DNA of 64,000 bases from Dermanyssus gallinae (taxonomy: Eukaryota > Arthropoda > Arachnida > Mesostigmata > Dermanyssidae). The position numbers and the translations under genes are program-made. The notes beneath the pieces are model-generated. The model searched no databases. It had not been told where the DNA came from and saw only the letters and a list, made by a program, of their open reading frames with translations. This document shows, in pieces, positions 1 through 12,099 of the stretch. Every line of letters starts with the position of its first letter. The first letter of the stretch is position 1. The stretch spans positions 124,001-188,000 of the forward strand of contig QVRM01002377.1 in assembly GCA_003439945.1 (NCBI GenBank), given 5' to 3'.

Positions 1-45
1 ATAATGATCCCCGTTTGGGAAGGCTTTCATAAAGAAACAGAACAA

Positions 46-345
46 AACGTTGAAAAAGTTTGTGATATCGTAATCAGCAATCACCATTTTACTACTAGGG
101 GATAGCTCAGGAATTGGAGAATCGGCTGTAACAGCCTTGGCCGATACTTTAAGCGTCAGAAAATTGGCAACAAAGTTCGTTTCAAAAACGTTGACTTTCC
201 AGCATATTAATGCCCGTCGGGAAATCTCTGAATTAAACCTTCAGGCGATAGCAGAAGATGCTGAATGCCTTCAGTGAGTAATTACAATAGACGAGCCATG
301 GTCATGTGGTTACGACATCAAACCAAAGTTCAATCCTTCCAGTAA
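46..345 (+). pseudogene. mariner transposase fragment (decayed)
   Basis: The translation runs from a 'NVEKV' start through a helix-turn-helix linker region, 'KLATKFVSKTLT', 'RREISELNLQAIAEDAE' and 'VITIDEPWSCGYDIKPK', which lines up block by block with mariner transposases ('VITGDETWVYGYDxETK'). The first catalytic Asp of the DD34D triad is present (codon 290-292). There is a frameshift near 100 and an in-frame TGA at 275-277, where an Arg codon (CGA to TGA) is expected. The similarity stops near 345, well before the second catalytic Asp, so this is a truncated dead copy. It belongs to a cut-and-paste DNA transposon, not to a host gene. The 5' end may lie outside the window. Confidence 0.8.
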
Positions 346-790
346 TGTTTCCTAAGGAGAAGGTCGAAGGAATTCAGGACAGAGCAGATTCAAGACCGAT
401 TTCTTTCTACAATAAGGGAATCATCATCTCGGTCGGTGGCCGGGCGGTCCCAGCAGGTTACACTGGTAATCTAGTCGAGACAAGGAAGATCGCGAAATAC
501 GCGTCAATAAATTACCAGATAAGTTTCAACCGCTAGAGTTCGAGATTTTGGGCGGCCCAGGCGACGTCATTCGCAAACTCCTCCACATGGTCGACGAGCA
601 GCTGAACCTCGCATCCGTTGATGCGAAATCTGCGGCTTATCTGAGGGAGCGCCTCGATCTCGACGTCAAACACGGGAGCGCGGCATCTGTCCAGGGCACG
701 CTGTTGAAGTGGTCCCAGCCCACTCGTTACGAGGTGGAGTAATATTTCCCGTGCACACGTTCGCAGGAGGCATGTTCTTAATAAAAATTG
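346..790. other. GC-richer stretch, unidentified
   Basis: Both strands have short open frames between about 540 and 740 and base composition is clearly less AT-rich than the flanks. No family was recognised. It could be a remnant of another mobile element. Confidence 0.3.
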
Positions 791-861
791 ATATATATAG
801 CATGTGTATATATATATATATATATATAAGAAATAAACAAACTTGGTGATGCTAAAAAACA

Positions 862-911
<50 letters not shown>

Positions 912-943
912 TGTTTTTTAGCATCTTCAAGTTTGTTTTATTT

Positions 944-985
<42 letters not shown>

Positions 986-1022
986 AAATAAAACAAACTT
1001 GAAGATGCTAAAAAACAATCAT
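791..1022. repeat. (TA)n tracts separating three alternating copies of a ~37-bp unit
   Basis: A unit reading AAGAAATAAA...AAAAAACAATC occurs at about 828-864 (plus), 909-946 (inverted) and 983-1020 (plus). The copies are separated by pure (TA)n at 865-908 and 946-983, with another TA run at 806-828. Adjacent copies are nearly perfect inverted repeats, so the region can fold into alternative hairpins with TA loops. Confidence 0.9.
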
Positions 1023-2290
1023 ATATACGAGTATATATATACGGAAGATTAGATACTGCTTATAATTACTAAAATAGTGAATTAAAATAGGTAGACATAT
1101 TGGAACACATGGAACAAATGGGGTACGAGTATACCATGACTAGGTCTCTTAAGACGCACCTATCGGTGCATAAAACCAGCATTACGCTCAACTCAACATA
1201 GTGAAGATACATGTTAAATGTATATCGCAACTACATTGTAAGGATACATATCGAGCATCCACTTTTGCTCTAAAGAAGTACTTTTGTTCCACTGTAAGAA
1301 CGAATGTGTAGATTGACGCATAAAATCAATTGAACATAGTGCATCCAGGCATCAGGTGGGGTGTTTTTGCAACTCGCATGTAAACGACCTCAGTCGTGTG
1401 CGTGGTACTTAACTACTCCGTAGGGAGCTCCAAACAAAATTAGGCGATAATATACAGTGTTGAAATTTGATTTCTTGAGCGTAGAACATCTCGAATGTAT
1501 TGGCCCTTTTAAACAGCCATACTCGTTTGAAAGTCAATAGAATAATGATCCCTGTCAATATGAGCCCGCGAACAGTTTTGCCGGTTTTGCATGGGAGAAT
1601 GGCTACTCTCAGCAAATACAACGTAGTAATTAGAATAAACGTCGCTGACAAGCTCGTATCGTTGTCTGGATTAGATAGCCCGTAACGCATTATTTTGTAC
1701 GTCTGTAGCTTTGTGGAGGATGCTCATCATAGAAGGATACCGTAGCAAAGGATTAGCAAAAGCACGACATTGAAAGCGATCAGCAGTCTATCAGTAAGGA
1801 TCTCGAATTATTTCATATACCGCAGCGTAGCAATGACGGCATAATATTTAGGTATTAAGCGAGTTGGTCTAGGTAAGGATGTCATGACAGACTCTCCTAC
1901 AAAATAAGCCCTGAACACTTCCCCTTTGGGCGCGGTTCATTGGATTAGGACCAAGCTAAAATTTGTCAGGCACGTGTTCCAGCCTCCTGGCCGGTCAAAA
2001 CAATAAGATTATAGATCGTTTTGCTAGTATTCATAATAAATTCAACAACATTAAAGCTTGAATTTCCTCGTTCGGTCAGGGCGATCGAGTTATCTATGCC
2101 ACCGGTAATGTAAAACGGTCAAAACAAGATCTCCTTGTCACAAGTACAAGCTATCGCTCTACCTAAGCAAGAAACTGAGTTTCTGGTCAATTTCATATTT
2201 AGGGGAACCTTTGGGGTGGCCCAACGTGACCCAACAAGTGGTACAGGTTCACGCGTCTGCAGGTATTTTTGGTCACTATTTAGTGAGAAT
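1023..2290. other. AT-rich, no gene seen
   Basis: Only short frames with no recognisable motif. A 93-codon frame on the minus strand (1409-1690) is hydrophobic but has no identifiable domain. Confidence 0.4.
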
Positions 2291-2312
2291 TCAGTCCATT
2301 TCTTTCATCTGA

Positions 2313-2363
<51 letters not shown>

Positions 2364-2375
2364 TGAAAGAAATAA
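2291..2375. repeat. (TA)n tract flanked by inverted arms
   Basis: TTTCTTTCATCT at 2299-2310 and its reverse complement AGATGAAAGAAA at 2361-2372 bracket a (TA)n run at 2315-2361. This is the same organisation as 791-1022: a TA array as the loop of a hairpin. Confidence 0.85.
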
Positions 2376-3239
2376 ACTGCATTCTATATACACAGACATG
2401 AAATAGGAGATCATGCGAATTACTGCTTAGCCACCGTGCAGTCGATTGCTTTCATATATAGATATTTATATATAAGCGTGACTTTAAGCCAAATGAATAA
2501 ACTGCATTCCGACTAAATTGACATACAATACACATACAAACGGAATACTGCTTCGTCGGAACTATCATAAACATTTTCAGAGATTTTTTATTCATAGTTT
2601 CTTCGCAAGACCGCTACTTCTCCGAGACTGCAAGGCCACATTGTTTGAAGAGTACCCGAGCACTGCGACCGTCGTGTCTATACCGTATGGTTCGCAAGCT
2701 CGCTCAGGTTGGATTGGCACTTGCATGACACAAATAAGTAAACATTATGAGATAACAGCACTTAATGCGTTTATAGCAAAATAACATTAGCCAAGTGACA
2801 ACATTAATGTGCACAACATACCAGGCTATATCGTTGACGTTCGGCGGTGCAGGCATTTTGATTGTGGTCTATTCCTCGGGTAATATTTCTCTCGTGCGCG
2901 TTCTGTCTGGAATTCTCTTCTCGATGTCTACGACACGGTCTCTAAGGTGGTGCAGTACGAGCTGACCTAAAAGAACTTCAGTCAGTCTGTGACAGCTGAT
3001 AGCTTTCTTCCGCTTCGAAGTACCACCACGTCAATCGTACGACTTCGACTCAGTAATGATGTTGCAAACCGCTAATCTGCCTCCTCGTTCCTTTGTGTCG
3101 TTCTCATCGTAGTTTTTGTCCTATGATAGGTGTCGTCAGTACGCGCGCGTTTGGCAAATTCGCGCAACACACCCACGACAATAATGAGGTGCAATGCGGG
3201 ATAAGTTGAAGCACTGAGTCCAACCTGAGAGCCAGCAGC
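2376..3239. other. no gene seen
   Basis: Mixed composition, no motif recognised. The sequence TAATATTTCTCTCGTGCGCGTTC near 2881 resembles TAATATTTCCCGTGCACACGTTC near 741, suggesting a shared dispersed repeat. Confidence 0.3.
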
Positions 3240-4110
3240 GAGCTCAGCATATGTTGAAGCCGCTGCAGCCTGTCCACAAAAGGCAAAACCAAAGTCTCGA
3301 GTCTCCGTCGACGACAACGACGACGACGACAACAACAACGACAGCAACGCTTTCACAACAACACCAACAGCGAACGCTGGTCAATCAAATCCTCCCTAGT
3401 TACTTACAGCCGCTGCAAAGTACTCATATGAATGGTAGTAGTTACTGACACAGAACTAACCATCAGTAACAGTCCAGCAGCAATCGAATTGTATTCGCAG
3501 AAGAGCTAGTTCTTCGTGTTGTTGCAATTACAAGACGATGTCACTCTACGTGGCCGTCGGTGCCTGGCCGTTTCTGTCGCCTTGACTAACGGACTGAGAG
3601 GTTAGCTAACCAGCTAACTAATCATAACAGATTAGAGAAGCGAGTGCGGCGGCAGAGGCTGCGTAAATGATGGTCATACATGTGCGGGTTAAATTTGCAC
3701 AAGTTGGCGGCCGCGGCGACAACGACATCCACCTATAGATGGAGTAAGCGAAGACCCTTTCCAAACGCAACAGGAACCGTCACGGATGCTGCTGCCTCCG
3801 TCGCCGCAGCAGCAGCAGCAGCAGCAGGTGTATCTCTTCTCCTATCTGCAGCTGACTAGCCTGGTCAGACACCAAACAAGACGAACGGAAAGAGGAGAAA
3901 TAACACAACAACTGCAACAATAGCAACAACAGCCGAAGCGAAGGAGGCGGTGGCAGAAACAGCATCGTTGCGCTTCGACACAGCATCGTTGCGAGGGAGG
4001 CAGAAACAGACGGGCGTAGATCAATTTCGCAAGCAGAAACGCGCAAAGCTCGTCTGACGTGAACTAAAGTATGCCCGTTGACTTTGCTGCGCGGCAATTA
4101 CGTGTGTGTT
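3240..4110. other. trinucleotide-rich, low-complexity region
   Basis: Runs of ACG and AAC (about 3310-3370) and a pure CAG run (about 3800-3827) with GC higher than the neighbours. Such tracts are common in arthropod 5' untranslated and disordered-coding exons, but no exon could be defined here. Confidence 0.45.
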
Positions 4111-4982
4111 TACGTGTACCTACGTGCGTATAGCGATAACATATCAACATAAACGCGTCCGTATATTGCACATCTAGGTATGGATGCGTTTTAAACGGCA
4201 ATATGTACGTCAATACATACAGGCTGTATAATTTTATCAGATCTAACTTTGAATTGTAGTTTGTCCAAAGCGACCGCATTAGGTCACCTTAGGAGATGAT
4301 TGGTGCTACAGTCATCTCCACACCTTAGTTTTCGTGGAGTCTAGCAGTTTACACTTGCACACCGCAGTGAATTCGTAAAAACTTTTTACAGCAGATCGAG
4401 CTGCAAAAATCGTGCTTATTCAGGTAGTTATCCCACTTTTAATCGTCTACCACAATACATATATATAATTACGTTTTATTGAATTATGTATTTACCTTCA
4501 TACTTGTAACCTGCCAGCTGGATATTTAAAAATAGCTGAGCTTTTGTCTCGTTCATGGATGAGACAACATAGCAATGAAACGTCGCCCTCCGCCGAAGAT
4601 TGTACCTTCTTCTTTTCATTTTGATGAATAGGGTCGTTCTTAGAAGCAAAAAACTAGTCGGTTTACTAGTGCAGTATAGCTTTACGATTGCTTTTACGAT
4701 TCGGCCTTCAGTTGATTCAGGATGCACATACACCTGGTTCGTGCTTTGGTACCACAGTATAGCTTAAATAGACTGTAATTCCTTTTAAATTCTCTTTTCC
4801 ATAAGCCTCTCACTCCTAGTAACGAGAGTACAGCACCTAATCGCGATAAACAACAGTTTTTGAATGTACGCTATTTTACTTCGGTTTTACCGGCTACCCT
4901 CCCTCCTCGTCAAGTTTGCATTTATTATATATATATTTATATATCTCTATATATTTACATACGTCAATAAACACACACATAT
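4111..4982. other. AT-rich, no gene seen
   Basis: Short frames only; several TATA-rich runs near 4455 and 4920-4985. Nothing recognised. Confidence 0.4.
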
Positions 4983-5342
4983 ACAGGGTGCTTTAGAGTT
5001 TGCCCAGCAAACCTTGAGGTCTAACTATTTTTTTCCAATGAAACGAAAGGGCGGAAACGGCGAGTCCTCATTATCCTATCGACAAGCCAATCATACCCGC
5101 ATGTTTTGAAGAAAGGCTTACAAATGTTTATATGTATTCCACTCTACGTTAGCTCAAAGCATAACAAACAATGTATTGAAGATAACTTTTAGGAAATGAA
5201 AATCTTTGCAATTCTTATATTGGCTTTCACACTCAATTACTCATTTTCAGAAACATTTCCGCTCCTCGTTCCATTGATTTTTTTTGCCGAGTTGTACTAT
5301 ACCTCAAAGTTTGTTGGGCGAATCCTGGAACACACTGTGTGT
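4983..5342. mobile_element. MITE, copy 1 (about 90-bp terminal inverted repeats)
   Basis: The left end (4983-5070, ACAGGGTGCTTTAGAGTTTG...) and the reverse complement of the right end (5255-5342) share blocks such as AACAAACTTTGAGG, a poly-T stretch with CCAATG, and GCGGAAA. The interior has no coding capacity. A second copy at about 46933-47397 has the same ends, so this is a dispersed non-autonomous DNA element. The superfamily is not certain; the ACAGGGTG-type terminus fits Tc1/mariner-like elements. Confidence 0.75.
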
Positions 5343-6454
5343 ATTTTTTGTATTTGCGTTTTACACACGCATGTATATACAGCGTTTTGCTAGCTTCGTT
5401 ACAGACTGATCCGCCGAACACAGCGCTGTGTGATATCTATCATATATACTCCAACACGTAAAGCATTTGCATCAATTTCATAGTTTAAAAAAGCCTTTTT
5501 TGTTGTACAGAACGTGATTAAACTCGTGTGCCGCAAAGGCCGCAGTTTTACGCACATGCGAAAAACATAAGGATTTATTTTTCATTGACGCAAACAATTG
5601 AACCTTAAAACATGCTTCAATAAAAACGAATCAAAAATAAAAAGGAAAATACGTTTTTATTAGTACATACCTTAAAAAGTATTGCTCTTCTGTTTTTTTG
5701 CTATATTAAGAGCACCAGACCTAACAATCTAGCAAAAATGTTTTTATTGCTGCAGGGAAAACAAACATTAGCAGCATTATTATTTCTAACAGCGCAGGCT
5801 GGTAGAAAAATAGCGACGCGTGGGTGACAACGTTTTTGCAAAGATTTAGATTGACACTATTTCGTATTTGATGCATTGGTCTTCATTTCAAAGCAGTTTG
5901 GCCTTCTGCTGTTCTGAGCACCTGATTGCAACGCAATTAATTATAGGCGCGTGTAATGATGTAAATCTTAGGTCCACTAACCGAAATCCTCTGTTGCGTA
6001 ACTTGCTTGTTAGTAGGTTACGCAATACGAAGACCACAATGCTTGCATTCTAAGCATGCCTTACATCATCTATAATTTGACGTCATTTGTTCTTGCCAAC
6101 ACAGGTGTTTTGTGTGATGTTTACTTTAAATTTTACCATAAATTACCTATACGTACATGCGTTTATGTATGTCTCCTATAAATTCTCTATTGCTTCCCGG
6201 TCTGGGAGCCCCGCTGTGCAAGTACCAGAAACTGGCGGAGGGAGTTCAGTACATATCTTTGAAACATCTACGTCGGAGATGTCTCAAAAATTCAACTCTC
6301 AAATTTGACTTGTCTCAAAAATACTCTTTAACATGATGGCAAACGTTGATGTGTCCCTAAATTCCCATTTTCCTCTACACCGGCTCTGGTAAGCGGATTT
6401 GCGTACGCATGTATTTGATATACATTATTCTAGGACCTCTTCACGTGTAACATA

Positions 6455-6499
<45 letters not shown>

Positions 6500-7379
6500 A
6501 AGTGGTGCGACTCGACTAGTGGCCTCATCTACTACAAAATTCTATCCATACATTTATTTTGGCTTCGCTGGGGACTTGGCTTTATATTAGGTGTCTTCCG
6601 TTTTAACTAAAAGTTCTAAAAAGTTGGCTATCCCTTAACGAAGAATTCGAAATAGTAGGGTCCTGTCAACTAAAGGTCGCGGGCAACCATGATAATGCTA
6701 ATTTATACAATAAGCTTGGTGCCCTTAGTAGCATCACGCATTATGCTCCTCCATCAAAACCAGTAAGGTATGGCTTAGATAAGTTTCCCAATAATGAAAT
6801 AACGGTTATTTAAACCCGAATCCACAAAATCTGAAGGCATATCGCTTGGATTTGCATTTGTCGCGCCGATAGTAAACGTGCCACATTCGGCAACGATCTA
6901 ATCTAAGTAGAAAAAAACTATGAATGAATCATATATGCTTTTTCGAGATGATAGACCGGTAATGTAGCGTATGTAAGGAGACCCTGTTTATTCTACATGG
7001 TGGAATTTACGCATGATTATTACTACTATTAACATAATTTATATTTTATATTAATTATTACACCACTTTTCGGTGTTGTTACAGCTAATTCAATGAATAA
7101 ATTATAGCATGTATATGTCAAAACCTATACAATTGAATACAATTATGTTCGAAACCACAAACATTACCCACAGTGTTGCAGCCAAATTAGTACATCTTTA
7201 AACGCTCAATGAAGGGCGGCTTATTGCGTCGCCTAAATATTTTCTTTAAAAAAAAGTAAGCAACAGCACGTGTGAAGTAGCATTTTGGCGTTGCCTCATC
7301 GTAGGTCCAGTGAAAGCGTAGTGTATTATATCACATCGCATGTCAAGTGAAAGAGCCGTCTCCTGCGTGACAGAAGGCT
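5343..7379. other. AT-rich, no gene seen
   Basis: Contains a (TA)n tract at about 6457-6494 and scattered short frames without motifs. No RNA gene seen. Confidence 0.4.
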
Positions 7380-8210
7380 AGTAGCCGGGCCTGCTCGCCG
7401 GTGTAGTTGACGTCGCAAGGAGGTTGTTGAGTCATCTGTCGTTCACGAGCCTCATCCATTACGTTTGAAATCTTGGGTCTTCCGAATCTATCCTGACGGC
7501 TGTGCGTGCATAATTGCATAAACCGATATTGTTGTTAGGCTGACAATTTGGTGGACCATCTCGTATGAGCTGTACATCGATGCGAATTGAAGGTCCTGCC
7601 ATGGTCGCTGCTTCGGGAATCACCAGACACGATTTTGTGCAGGATTTTCGCTTTAGGCGGTAGCTGAATTTCAATAAGTTGCGAGCTGTGTCGGTAGCCA
7701 CCTGATGTCACGTCTAATGGAATTTGCTCGTCGAAAGGATTGCAGCTCCGCTTCCGCTTGGAAACAGAGGGCCAAGAAGCCAACTCGGTTTCGCTGGGAA
7801 ACAGATGGCCAAGAAGATGGCCATCCTCCTCGAAAGTGCGGAAGCACCTGGGCAAAAGCGCACTCGAGCGGTTTCGATGGCAGAGTCTGCGGCGTTGGAG
7901 AGAAGGCGTAAGACAAATATTTGCATTTACCGGGTTGAAGAAAAGGTCACTTGTCCTGCTAACGTCGAGCATCTGGCATACGCAGGCGTGCATGGCCTCC
8001 GGCTCGCCAGCAATTAGGAGTTGGTCGGGAACCAGATGTGAAGTTTGGAAGCAAGAGACTTTACCAGCATGTTCACCCCGAAGCAGAACAACGCAGGCCC
8101 TAGTGGGATGCCCTCTTGCATATCGGACCGATTGGCGTTCAACTACGCTTTCGGAGTTTGCACGTTACTTTCTTCTGGCACACTGTGTGGTAAGTTAGAG
8201 TTCGTTCATT
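7380..8210. other. GC-rich island with overlapping open frames, unidentified
   Basis: Frames of about 150 codons are open on both strands (minus 7535-7993, plus 7740-8198), which reflects GC content rather than a clear gene. A short imperfect duplication (GGCCAAGAAG...) is visible near 7770-7815. The minus-strand peptide was considered as LINE endonuclease remains but the match is too weak to name. Confidence 0.3.
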
Positions 8211-8282
8211 TGCAAAGTTACTGATAAACGTGAGCCGCTAGCCAAAAACTCGCGCAACAATACGCAAATTATCAACAACAAA

Positions 8283-8603
8283 ACACATATATAGTCAAAT
8301 TATAAAGTATGATGAAGTTCACAGCCTAAAAATGAATATTCAGCCTATAGTGTAATGAATTATCAAAATATAAACAATATTTAGTCAAAATACAAAGTTA
8401 GAGAAAGTTCCCACCCTGCATCAATAAATATGCAGCCTATAGTGTACTTAATTATCAAAATATAAGCACATGTATAGTCAGAATATAAAGTAAGATGAAG
8501 TTCCCGGCCTACAACAATAAATATACAACTTATCGTGTGTTTATTTATCAACATATAAGAACATATATAGTCTAAATATAATGTAAGATGAAGTTCCCAG
8601 CAT

Positions 8604-8660
<57 letters not shown>

Positions 8661-8700
8661 TAGAGGCTATAGTATATTTAATTGTTGCCTCAAGGCAAGC
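8283..8700. repeat. Tandem repeat, ~92-bp unit x4, with (TA)n inside the last copy
   Basis: The word TAGTC plus its surroundings recurs at 8292, 8382, 8475 and 8568, giving spacings of 90, 93 and 93 bp. Each unit carries AGATGAAGTTCCC-like and CAGCCTATAGTGTA-like blocks. In the fourth copy the AATAAATATA segment is replaced by a (TA)n tract (8611-8654), after which the unit resumes with GGCTATAGTATATTTAATT. Confidence 0.85.
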
Positions 8701-9129
8701 ATTTTTATTGGTACGCTCGACATGGCGATGTAATCAGCACTTTGCCTCCAGTTATTCTAAATCTAGTAATGCTGATCCGTGCCAAGCGCCAAAGCCCATA
8801 GATGCGCTTATTGTCAATGACAGTCGGTCGATGGAATTCAACGACGCCGAGAGTGCCAACCGCCATAGGCTTGAATTAGCCAGAAGGAATAGATCATGAG
8901 CAAGTTCATTATATGTGATTATCAATGGTGGCAGACTACTTAAGGCAGATTTTCAGCTGGATGCTTTTGTTAAAATATATAAATGATCGATATATTCAAA
9001 CCCATGGTTGGGTAAAAATATATTTCACCGGGTTAAAACCTCTCAGCGCAAGCCCTCTCTTTAAAAATTGTCAGTGCTAGGGGTATTATTGAACATAATT
9101 ATTCAGGGTGTTGGCAAATATGTGACTAC

Positions 9130-10560
9130 TATTAGACTGAAACGCCTTATTCAAGGTAGAGACGAAATATAGATTTTGTGTATATACATGTATGCCATGT
9201 GGTCAGTAAGTGGTTATAATCTGCATGTTGAACAGGACGTTTTTGGCATTCCCTAGCACCCATGGAGATGTCTGGAGATCCTCCACGGTATAGGTCGTTA
9301 ATGCAGCGTTTGCGTGCGATGAACACAGGAAAATGCTGCTTGTCTGAAGTACTGTCGTTTTGACAAACATCGTGTTGATTAGACGCAGGTTCTTTTGCAG
9401 TTGGAGCAGTATCCCCCGATCTAGCTCCTTAAGAATGTCAGTACTTCCACTACGGCCCTCCTGACATTATTAGTTATATTAAATTATGTTCGAAGTACAC
9501 TCATTTGTCGCCCGTGAGGACTCTAAAGGTTTTTTCAACTTAAAGTTTGCTCAACTTCTGGCCCTTGATGTTGTAAGAGTGCCTTGGATTCCCATGTCCA
9601 ATATGCAGAACTCCATATTTATAAATGGACTGGCTCAAATCTAGTCCGCCTTGGCCCTGAAAGCATCCAACGTCATCTGAAGACGGTATGTATCTCCTAC
9701 GATGCGGGATCGACAGTAAAATTTTACATCATCTGCGTACACTTTGGCTTCAACTTCTTGTGGAATTATATGTTTAGTGACTCAGTGTATAAAATATGCA
9801 TCAATAGTCCGAGGATCGTTTCTTGCGAACACCCAGATTATACTCGGCCGACTTTAGAATCCTGTCCATTAAGGCGACACCGGAATGTTCTGTCTTAACT
9901 ATAACTCCTATAACTTCTCCTGCGGACTATGTGCCGTCATTTAGTCTTTACCTTTTTAGTCACCATTTGCGTGCTCATGCTTGACTTATTTAGGCTGTCT
10001 TTAGGAGAAGGCAACAGCTCACCCCAATTTAACAATAAGGAAGAAGAGATAATTCTACGCGACGCGGCCACAAAATTCTATGATTTGGATATCGGCAACT
10101 TTTTTTTGCAAATAAGAAACGCAGTTAGCTTATTATATGTTCTCAGACTCCAAAGTGTGGCAGAGTTTAAGGCAGTTTAGAGTGCGTGACTGACTCGAAC
10201 GCTGGCGTGAAATCGAAATAGACGACGTCGAAGTAGTCTGAGTCGTTGTACATTTTTGCTTAATCAACTTGGGAGCTTTCAGGAAAAAGCGTCGTGCCGC
10301 GAGCTCTTATATTAGATCTTAGTATTTCTTCTGTACGCAATGGATTATAGCAGTCTAAAACAGCCCCGGTACTGTACCATCTTCTGATGAGCGACTAAAA
10401 ATGCGACTTGAAAGCTCACATATTGGATAATCTACTTTCTCAAATACGATAGCCGGCATTCCGTCAGGGGTCGTGCTGGTGATGTTGGTCATGTCCCGCC
10501 GATTTTTCCGCACATTTGTGAGGCATTCATTCACATCGTTGATTATGTGAGGGGAGACGT
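9130..10560 (-). pseudogene. CR1-like non-LTR retrotransposon relic (reverse transcriptase)
   Basis: Read on the minus strand, in order: a pre-RT block with 'TTPDGMPAIVFEK' and 'EDGTVPGLF', the finger motif 'FDVVYFDFTPAFESVTHSKL', a decayed 'SGCSQETILGLL' (normally SGVPQGxxLGPLL), then 'KVYADDVKFYCRS' with the catalytic YADD box at 9728-9739, and the CR1-typical thumb 'VLHIGHGNPRHSYNIKGQ'. The order and spacing fit a CR1-clade LINE polymerase, which copies its RNA into DNA at a nicked target. Many frameshifts and stops make it dead. No endonuclease domain was found upstream. A foreign-looking segment (about 9905-10095) interrupts it between the finger motif and the SGVPQG block. Confidence 0.8.
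9905..10095. repeat. Diverged direct repeat, copy 1
   Basis: Pairs with about 10600-10773 on the same strand. Shared blocks include GACTTATTT, AACAGCTCACCCCAATT, AAACAAT/AACAATAAG and GACGCGGxCAC. The copies are about 700 bp apart within or beside the CR1-like relic. Confidence 0.7.
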
Positions 10561-10599
10561 TGCTCTTTCTGGTATAGGCGGTGCCACCCGTAGTATGCG

Positions 10600-10773
10600 C
10601 TCATATAACTACTCGTGTGTTATATGTGTCGTCAGTCGGTCTTTGCCATTCGCGTCATCATACTAGACTTATTTGGGCATTCTCCAGCTGAGAACAACAG
10701 CTCACCCCAATTAAACAATCAATCAAGAACAAGAATTTAGCTTGACGCGGTCACGAAATGATGTGATTTGAAT
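10600..10773. repeat. Diverged direct repeat, copy 2
   Basis: Partner of 9905-10095 in the same orientation; see the shared blocks listed there. Its identity is unknown. Confidence 0.7.
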
Positions 10774-10912
10774 ATTAGTACTTGTATCTTTTCGTTAGCA
10801 AAAATCGTCTTCCCTTTGATGTTGTGTCCTTCGGTAATTCGTCTGTAAACATCGTTTGTTTTTCTATATTCGTGGCCAACTGGTAAACGCGCATTTCAGA
10901 TAATAAATATCG

Positions 10913-10971
<59 letters not shown>

Positions 10972-12063
10972 ATTGCGTTGCGCTATGTAAGATAGCTGAA
11001 CTATATGCTTAGGTTTACTCTACAAGTCTAAGGTAGCCATTCCACTTAGTAAGGCAAGTACATTACTGAGCACTTAACATGATTTAATTGTAGATGTTTT
11101 ATAGTTCACAATTGATAGACTCTAAATCTGGCGAATGCCGTAAACAATAACTCAAATTTTGTATCTAATTACATATGTGCGCTTTCTTCTATATATATAT
11201 ATATATAGGACATTCACATTTGTTCACTCAAGTTGAGTAGTAAGTGATACAGCACTTTAAACAACTATAAGAACAGTGAGCCAAGACTATTAGCGGGTAA
11301 TTTGCCTATGTATGGATATATATATTTACATTTCCAGGCATAAAATATAATATATTATAAAAACTACAAGGCTTCACACTGACGGACTAACTCATTTAAC
11401 GATAGCACAAGATTGCATTCCGCGGCGTGGTATCTTCGGCAGAATTCACCACAGCGTCGGCATACACAAGTTTCACATGACTCATGGAGCTCAGGCCGTT
11501 GACATATAATGTGATAAAAGCCGCGCACTGCAAACCGTGTTATTACGTGTCTGTTGCTACGTTCTGTCCCCTTCCACTCGGTATTTCTCGTCGCTCCGGT
11601 ATTAAAGGTAGAGTTCGGAAAACTTCGCCTCCCATATTCCAATGCAGTCGTTGAAGGTTGTAGTGCGATTGAGGTTATAACGACGGTTACGCGTTGACGT
11701 ATGGAGTCCCAGAGTCCGTTTCAGGAGGACTGCTTTTACCTGATTCAGCTGGTCAAATTTCGCGCGACCGGCCCCCTCTACGAAACTTGAGTGCCGCTGT
11801 CTTACCAAGGTTAATTGTTAACCCCAACAATTTTTTTGTGACGGCTGTTTTAGCCTGGACAACGTCTGTTGGACTTGGAAACGGCTCTCTCATATATGGC
11901 TAAGTCGTGCGCGCAAGCAAAAGAGCTTAGCGAAATCCCTACACCCGCGAATTCGTTTTGGCAGGTCCTTCAAGATAGCGGAGAAGAGGAGTGGACTTAG
12001 ATTGCTCCCCAGATGTCCAACCCGGTTGTTTGCGAGAACGCCGGCAGTTCCGAGACCCCGCTA

Positions 12064-12099
<36 letters not shown>

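Noticed and set aside
548..742. 64-codon frame resembling a conserved protein
   Set aside because: No family recognised on either strand; both strands are open due to GC content.
778..1052. Tyr/Ile-repeat open frames over (TA)n tracts, here and at every other TA array (for example 20987-21382, 33472-33694, 42042-42407)
   Set aside because: TATATA reads as Tyr-Ile in any frame without stops. These are microsatellite artefacts, not genes.
7535..8198. ~150-codon frames on both strands, considered as LINE endonuclease or a host gene
   Set aside because: No endonuclease motif (such as the ETWL or GGG-V blocks) could be placed in order; openness is explained by GC content.
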